From contig WTPW01003022.1 of NCBI GenBank assembly GCA_009809945.1, forward strand, positions 205,874 through 269,873: a DNA stretch of 64,000 bases. The letters are read 5' to 3'. Shown here in pieces: positions 57,951-64,000 of this stretch. The stretch's first letter is position 1. Each line of letters starts with the position of its first letter. Below the pieces are notes generated by a model that was not told the origin of the DNA, did no database searches, and was given only the letters and a program-made list of their open reading frames with translations. The translations under genes and the position numbers were made by a program. Origin of the DNA: Gigaspora margarita. Lineage: Eukaryota; Glomeromycota; Glomeromycetes; Diversisporales; Gigasporaceae.

Positions 57951-58939
57951 ATATTAAATTCTAGATCCTCACAACTATGTAGCACTATTAGGAATAGTGC
58001 CAATAGCCCAATACATATACTAAACAACTTTATTGAAGATGCATATAGCAATAAGAACCAGCTATAGCTCTTGTCACAGGATATAAGCAAAGTATATGAC
58101 TCTGTCAATATTGATCTTTTAACTAAAGCATTATACTGTATACAAATGCCTCCAAATCTTGTTAATATAATTACTAATCTGCTTTATTACCATTCAAATC
58201 AAGTAATTACAAATTTTGGTTTGATACCCTTATATAAAGTACAAGATGGAAAAGATCAAGGGGAGACTATTACTCCTCTTCTTTGGCAAATTTACTATGA
58301 TCCTTTAATTAGTTATATTAAAAAGAAATTTCCAAATATACTATATCTGCAAAATGGACTTCTATATTATTCCCTCCCAAGTACAATACAATACAAATAT
58401 CAACACAGTATTGGCCTATATGGATGATACTTTATAGTTAGCTCAATCCATAGAACAATTACAACTGGTTACTCAAACAGCATCAACTTTTTATCAAATA
58501 GCCAATATCAAGATCAACCTACATAAATCAATTCTAATTTCCAATACTAAATATATACCTGCAATTCTATTTATGAATTCAACAATTCAAACTTTACTAC
58601 TTAATACCTATTTAAATTTCTTGGATGCTAGTTCACCTCTATATGCAAATATCTAAAACAAACCCAACTTAACACAAATGAAATATTTGGTCTAACTGAT
58701 ATTTTATGAACTAAACAAATTATAAACAAACAAGTTATATATATCATAAACAATGTTATAATACCTATTCTAGAATACCAAATCCATAATATTGTTCTTA
58801 CATATTCTATGTATAATAATATTCTATCCAATTATTTAACAGTGGCTAAGCAAAAATCTAAGCTTTCTTCTACAACATCTAATAAAAAATTTTGTTGCAA
58901 CATTTTTTTTATTTTTTTTTAAAAACTTTACTATTACAG

Positions 58940-59492
58940 TACCGGATGCCTTCTTTAAATCCAGTAAAGTAACAATCACATGGCTCCTGAGATCCCTTTC
59001 TGTGGGCGTGAAGTAGTGTGCAAGAGGAAAGTATAGTTTCCTTTATGTCTGTAGGAACACTATATACTTCTCTAAAGCAGTTCGATATAAATCAACAATA
59101 GATTTTGGATAGTTTATTAATTGACAAAAGGGCTATTCCAAGGTGTCTGTTTCTTAGAAATCCCAAGAGTTTATTAATAATAATGAGGAGGAGATAAGAG
59201 AAATAAGATAATATAAAATACAATATCTGGAACTATCTAAAACTAAGAGAAATATAAAGAGTTTATATAGTTATTGAGCCAAGCGTCACTATGCGTCATT
59301 ATGCATTGTTATGCATCACTATGCATTACTATGCATTGCTATGAATCACTATGTGTTACTATGCGTCATTATGCATTATTGTGCATCATTTTGCATATTA
59401 CAATTACTAAATACAGTTATTACAAATTTTACTTATTAATTTCTAATTTTTCAACTAATTTCTACCAAAATTATTAAAACTATTCTATAACA
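58940..59492 (-). repeat. Ty3/gypsy 3' LTR (outer border approximate)
   Basis: On the minus strand a polypurine tract AAAGGGGAGAGAAA (59493-59509) is followed by TGTTATAGAATAG, the expected LTR start at 59492. Downstream in the LTR are ACTATATAAACTC (TATA-like) and AATAAACTCTTGGG (poly-A signal). The outer end was placed near 58940 because LINE-B sequence resumes there; CA terminus and target duplication could not be confirmed. Confidence 0.55.
59276..59400. repeat. Minisatellite of TATGCATYAC units
   Basis: About ten imperfect 10-11-bp units such as TATGCATTAC, TATGCATCAC and TATGCGTCAT lie inside the presumed LTR. Confidence 0.75.
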
Positions 59493-59509
59493 TTTCTCTC
59501 CCCTTTAAG

Positions 59510-60654
59510 AATGAACTCCATGAGTTCTGGTCTGGGTCAAGACTTGAGAGAAGTCAGCTTCTGTTAACCTTGTAATCATGGTATGTGTAATATAGGTAGT
59601 TCGAGAGATGTTTTCTAGGGATCGGTTAGAGAAAAGTAACTTCATCTGTTTGGCACCTTTCAAGGTATCTCAGGTTTTTCTTTCACCTTGAGTTTTCTCA
59701 ATTATAGATTGGATATCTTCATAAGCATTAGGGTATTTTCTATAAGATCACCAAGGCAATAATAAGCTTTAAGTAGTTTGGTTTGATCTTGTCTGTTTCT
59801 TGTGCGAGTATTTATTCGTTTAAGAATTTTTTGTAATTTTTCTTGATATGTAGTGTCACAGATCATAATGAAATACAGGGGTTCGATTAAAAATATAAGC
59901 TCTACTAAAATCCACCTATACTCTTTTTCAAATAACCCTAACTCTAAATCCTAACTTAACTATAAAAAAACCTAACAAAAAAGACCCAAAAAATATTTAA
60001 AAATCAGTCATAAAATAAGTTCAATTTCATTATGATCTGATTTCATTATGATCTGCCACATGTAGTTCCAGTGTACGAAGGAGTAGATATCTAAGTCAAG
60101 GGTCCACTTGGGTGAGAGATATCCTGCACTATTTTAACTAGTTTTTCAGATAATGGAACTTCTATAGCAGGAGTAATTTTTTCTTGGTTAGCACTTAGAA
60201 ACGATGAGGTTTCTTCTTGTACGTCTTTCAATTTTAAATTTAAGTGTACTTCCTCTAGGTTATTTACTTCTAGTTGGTCAATTTCTAGTAGCTCTGTATC
60301 TATTAGAGTATCTAAAAAATTATTTGAGTCTAACTCTGAGAAAGAAGTAACTAGATTAGTAAGGTCAATAGTCTGTGTAATGTCATTATTGTTACATAAC
60401 TATATGCATTGTTTAGTAATATACAAAGAATTATTTTGAGTGGTATTGTCTTGTTTCCAGATTTGAAAAAGATTTTGGAGTGCCAATAAGGTTTGGGTTT
60501 GGAGTGTAGGAGTGGTCATTTTTAGAAAATTTTCAAAAGGGGGCAGTTGTATAAATATATTTTAAGGTTATATGAGTTAAATTGTGTGTTTCATCCTCTT
60601 GTAGATTAAATTTCTTCTAGAAATTTAAGGAGAGTCAATTACAACTATTGGTTT
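59510..60654. other. Gypsy 3' non-coding region with nested inverted-repeat element
   Basis: Lies between the polypurine tract and the integrase end. It contains the element at 59857-60060 and, on the minus strand, short acidic open stretches (60150-60540). No complete frame. Confidence 0.45.
59857..60060. mobile_element. Inverted-repeat element, copy 2 of the 4816-5003 family
   Basis: Left end CACAGATCATAATGAAAT pairs with ATTTCATTATGATCTG on the right, which is immediately repeated. The core (ATAAGCTCTACTAAAATCCA, CTATACTC, CCCTAACTCTAAATCC) matches copy 1. The two copies share core and layout but not the sequence of their ends. Confidence 0.6.
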
Positions 60655-61684
60655 CTACATTTGTGGCTCATAATATCTAGCAAGACGGTCACTATTATAA
60701 TATTTTTGTAAAATTTTTCCTTCTATAGTGTGTAATTTATAAGCACTATTGTCTAATTTCTCATGGATTAGGAGAGGTCCAAATCTCTTATCCTCAAATT
60801 TGGCTAAGCAGGAGGCTTCTAATTCCTTTCTTTGTATCCATACTTTATCTCCAATTTCGAATGTTTCTATTCGAGTATTGGTATCAAAACAGACTTTCTG
60901 TTTTTGTTGTAACTTTTTAGTATTTTGTCTGGCCTGATTCTGATAAGTGGGTAATTTTTCTATTAAGTCATATGCTTGTTGAAGAATACTTTCTTGTAAG
61001 TCTATTTTATTGTCTATTTCTGTAGGTTCTACTAGGAAAAGTGCTTCAATTGGTAGGGTAGCATATCTTTTATATATAAGTTGAAAGGGATATATCCTGT
61101 AGTAGCATGCCTTTTTGTTCGATATGCTAAAAGAACAGCAGTATATACAAATCCCAATCATTATTACCTTTTACTTTTGCAAGTAATTCACACAAAGTTC
61201 TATTGAATCTTTCTATCATACCATTTGTCTAAGGGTGGTAAGGAGAAGAGAATTTATGCTTACTAAGAAACTTTTTACAGAGAATTCTAATAGTTTCACT
61301 AATAAAATTATATCCTTGGTCTGATAGAATAATTTTAGGAGTTCCATGTCTACAGACTATCTCTTCAAAGATAAACTGTGCAAGTGTATTAGCACTAGTA
61401 TCTGGAACAGCATGAGCTTCTGGCCATCATGTTAGGTATTTAGTAACAACAATTATATATCTATTGTTTTGTTTAGTTATAGGCAGAGGATCTACAAGAT
61501 CAATTCCAACACATTGAAAAGCTCTTCCAATTTGTATCGGGTGTAAAGGTTCTTTTCTATGACCTTTTTGTCTTCTTTGATATACTTCACAAGTTTTCAC
61601 ATATTCTTGTATATCTTGATACATTTGATCCCAATAATAATGTTCGGATATTTTATAGTATTCCATTGGTTCCATTGGCTCCAT
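60655..61684 (-). pseudogene. Ty3/gypsy integrase
   Basis: On the minus strand: zinc-binding region (EYYKISEHYYWDQMYQDI, VKTCEVYQRRQKGH; the second Cys of the usual C-x2-C appears as Tyr), core domain with Asp in GIDLVDPLP, Asp in IILSDQGYNF and Glu in TNGMIERFNRTL, and a C-terminal GPY/F-like domain (FEIGDKVWIQRKEL, DKRFGPLLIHEKL). Stops and frame changes at about 61427, 61230 and 61161-61100 break it. The enzyme would insert element cDNA; this copy is not functional as read. Confidence 0.8.
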
Positions 61685-61999
61685 TGGTTTGCAAGTTTTT
61701 CAATGGAGTATATCTATTGCCAACCCTGCCTGGGTCATAAGTCTTTTTCGTTCTTGGTCAGTAAATTCATTTGGAATTTGGTCTGTATCCAAATAATGAT
61801 ACAGATTATATAATATTGGTCAAGATTCATGAAGTTTATTTGGGTTGGTAGTCTGAGTCAGTAAACAGGAAAGAGCATCAACATTGAAATAAATTCAGCC
61901 TGGTTTATGAACAATTTCAAAGTTATATGGTTGCAGCTTCAAAATCCATCTTCTAATTCTTCCATTAGGTTCAGCAGTACGTAACCATTTTAATACTGA

Positions 62000-62460
62000 A
62001 TGGTCTATAAACTAAGATAAATTTGGTAGTACCTAAATATTTATAGAAATGTTCTATAGCCCACACAACTGCAGCACATTCAAGTTCAGTAGCTGCATAG
62101 TTCATTTCTTCTTTGCATAGACTTTTGCTAGCATAGGCAATAGGGTGTTCTTTTCTGTTTCTATCTAGTTGGCTTAGTGTAGCTCCAAAGCCATTGTAAG
62201 AAGCATCAGTGGCGAGTATAAATGTCTGTTTAAAATTAGGGTTGGCTAGAATAGGAGCAGTAATAAGTCTAGATTTTAATTCTTCAAATACTTTCTGTTG
62301 TTTATCCTGCCATCTATAGGGTTCATCTTTTTGTAAGAGAGAATTTAAAGGGTGAGCTATAGATAAAAAATTTTGAATAAATTGGCAGTAATATCCTGCA
62401 AGTCCAAGAAAAGATCAAAGAGCTATAAGATTTTTAGCGGCTAAATCCATTGGAAAGCTT
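62000..62460 (-). pseudogene. Ty3/gypsy RNase H domain
   Basis: Broken frames on the minus strand read FLGLAGYY-like connector, then PILANPNFKQTFILATDASY, GATLSQLDRNRKEHPIAYAS and KSLCKEEMNYAATELECAAV. The Asp of ATDAS and Glu of ELECAAVVWA are the RNase H catalytic residues typical of this family. Frames change several times. Confidence 0.7.
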
Positions 62461-63345
62461 CTACTTTTTGAGGGTTAGGGGCAATTCCTCGAGCAGAAAT
62501 TAGATGTTCTAAGAGTAGTTAGTGCATCCAAAAAGTACATTTATCTATGTTAAGTCTGAGTTCAGCCTGTCTAATTCTATTGAATATTCTTTGTAAATGG
62601 GTTAAGTGTTCATTAAATCTCTTGGAATAAACAATTGTATCATCTAAATACAACTACAAATTTCCATGCATTTCTCTTATATACATGGTCCATTAGTCTT
62701 TGAAAGGTTGCAGGGGCATTACAAAGACCCAAAGGCATTATATTAAATTCATAAATCCCATATTGTGTGGTGAAAGCAGTCTTTTCTTTGTCCTGTAGAT
62801 CCATGGCAACTTGCCAATATCCATTTGCAAGATCAAGAGTAGAGAACCAAGAGCATCCTGAAAGAGTATTAAGCATTTCATCAATGTGAGATAAGGAATA
62901 AGCATCCTTTTTGGTAATAGCATTGAGCTTTCTGTAGTCTATACAGAATTTAATTTGCCATTTTTCTTTTGTACTAGCACAACAGGAGAGGCCCAAGGGC
63001 TATCAGAGGTCTGGATAAGCTTATGCTCTAACATTCTTTGTAGTTCAGTTTGTATAAATTCTTGTTCATTTGGAGGTACAGAGTAGGAACAAGAGCAGAT
63101 GGAGTGTACATCCTCAGTATATATTTGGTGAGTAACCAAATCAATTTGTACTAGCTCAGTTATATCAGTTGCAAAAAGGTCTGCAAATTCTTCTAATAGT
63201 TTTTGAAAAGCTAGGCCTTGTTCTTTGTTAAGTGGTCCAATATTTAAAGAGGTATGAGTCGATAGAGTATATTCCTCATGTTCAAGGACAATAGTATTTA
63301 CATGTCTTGGTATAAGAGTTAGGTCTGGATCAGCAGGTAGTTTAT
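62461..63345 (-). pseudogene. Ty3/gypsy reverse transcriptase
   Basis: Minus-strand motifs: YSVPPNEQEFIQTELQRMLE, SPWASPVVLVQKKNGK, then after a frame change FCIDYRKLNAITKKDAYSLS, WFSTLDLANGYWQVAM, FGLCNAPATF-type (reads LGLCNAPATFQRLMDHV), and after another change LDDTIVYSKRFNEHL carrying the active-site Asp pair. The same frame is open upstream to about 63345 (LTLIPRHVNTIVLEHEEYTL). Frameshifts at about 62945 and 62650 inactivate it. Confidence 0.85.
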
Positions 63346-64000
63346 GATCCTGCCTAGGATTCTCTAAAAATTTTGACAGAACATGTCCAAGGCATTAACT
63401 CATTGGCGAGCATTTTGAGCTTCTCTTTGAAAAAAGCGTAGGAAGGTAGCATTTGCAGTTTCTAAGGTTTGGATCCTTGCTTGCAATTGTTCTATTAATT
63501 TGCCTTGTTCATGGACTTGTAATTGGAGCTAGCAAAAATTGAATTTATCATCTAGTTCAATAATTTCATTAGCAGAGGAGGGCTATTCTCTGGTTCCTTA
63601 ATAATGTTATTAACAGGTGGGACATATATTTCTGGTTCTGGATGTTTGCAATCATTACAATATCCTTGGGGTTTGGAGTCAATTCTTCTTGGTGTTTGAC
63701 ATGCAAGCATTCTAAACAAAGGGTAAAGGAACTGAAAAATTTTGACATATTATAGCAAGAGCTTATTTCTGGTTATAATCTGGGTGACTTGTATCAAAGG
63801 ATTCATCTAAGATAGCTTGTAATGGGTTAGCATCATTTTTTGTAAAATGTTTAATTTAGCTTGCAATATAAGTTGCATTTCATAATGATTCCATAGTTGG
63901 GTTATTTAATCTAATACTAGAGGTTCTAAAGTCTAGGTAATTGTCTGGTCATTTTTATCCAAAAGGATTTTTGCAAGGCAGTAAATTCTGGTTTGGTTCA
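63346..64000 (-). pseudogene. Ty3/gypsy upstream region, cut by window edge
   Basis: Broken minus-strand frames with a coiled-coil-like LQVHEQGKLIEQLQARIQTL (about 63430-63530) and a Cys-containing FTLCLECLHVKHQEELT (about 63680-63740). They probably belong to gag or the N-terminal part of pol. Protease and 5' LTR would lie beyond 64000. Confidence 0.45.

Larger units (their letters stand above)
56089..58900 (+). mobile_element. LINE-B, distal part (reverse transcriptase), twice interrupted
   Basis: Broken frames continue LINE-B: ILNRYKQLVHFNNIQHYIQQ, then YKTLIITCTIPDQS-type RT sequence after the MITE at 56532-56828, then after the SINE-like insert IHILNNFIEDAYSNKNQL, LLSQDISKVYDSVNIDLLTK, VQDGKDQGETITPLLWQIYY and YMDDTL (YMDD-type active site, about 58419-58433). 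The same motif order in LINE-A supports the reading. Multiple stops and frame changes make it inactive. The 3' end is near the T-rich stretch at 58900-58920, where the gypsy LTR begins. Confidence 0.75.

Overview
The window looks like nuclear DNA of an arbuscular mycorrhizal fungus (Glomeromycotina, Rhizophagus-like). The evidence is very AT-rich sequence, short GT..AG introns of about 80-100 bp, and three gene families expanded in these fungi: Sel1-repeat proteins, TKL-type kinases with a DLG motif, and BTB-BACK-TLDc proteins. The remainder is dense with Helitron, LINE, SINE, Ty3/gypsy and small inverted-repeat elements. The organism is inferred from gene content, not from a marker gene.

Layout. 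1-12.8 kb holds two copies of one unit: Sel1-repeat gene, kinase gene, relic of a trypsin-like protease, conserved 3' flank. Copy 1 (1-~3.8 kb) has a kinase killed by two nonsense codons. Copy 2 (8.05-12.8 kb) has an intact Sel1 gene and a kinase whose visible exons are open. The 4 kb between them is dispersed repeats. A two-exon BTB-BACK-TLDc gene with an unusual hydrophobic C-terminal tail lies on the minus strand at 14.5-16.3 kb. An intact secreted or anchored trypsin-like protease lies on the minus strand at 22.3-23.2 kb. Its 3' flank matches the flank of the two protease relics, so this is a third, inverted copy of the protease module, split by an insertion of about 1.9 kb.

From 23 to 29 kb there are only repeats, several with exact 8-bp target-site duplications (hAT-like). 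29.5-35.3 kb is a decayed Helitron (DUF6570-like, Rep and PIF1-like helicase parts). 35.7-36.9 kb is a TA-flanked inverted-repeat element containing a tRNA-derived SINE with a 17-bp target duplication. 39.5-58.9 kb is a nest. An old LINE (LINE-B) is split by a palindromic element, which holds a TAGGG-ended element, which holds a complete LINE of 7.7 kb (LINE-A) bounded by a 16-bp target duplication. The distal half of LINE-B also carries a MITE and a SINE-like element of 980 bp. 58.9-64 kb is the 3' part of a degenerate Ty3/gypsy element on the minus strand.

Cellular genes that look usable are few: the Sel1 gene, the kinase, the BTB-TLDc gene and the protease. Kinase and Sel1 genes are neighbours and were duplicated together. 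In related fungi kinase and Sel1 domains often occur in one protein, so a shared signalling role is plausible but inferred. No prokaryotic operon, CRISPR array or rRNA gene was seen.
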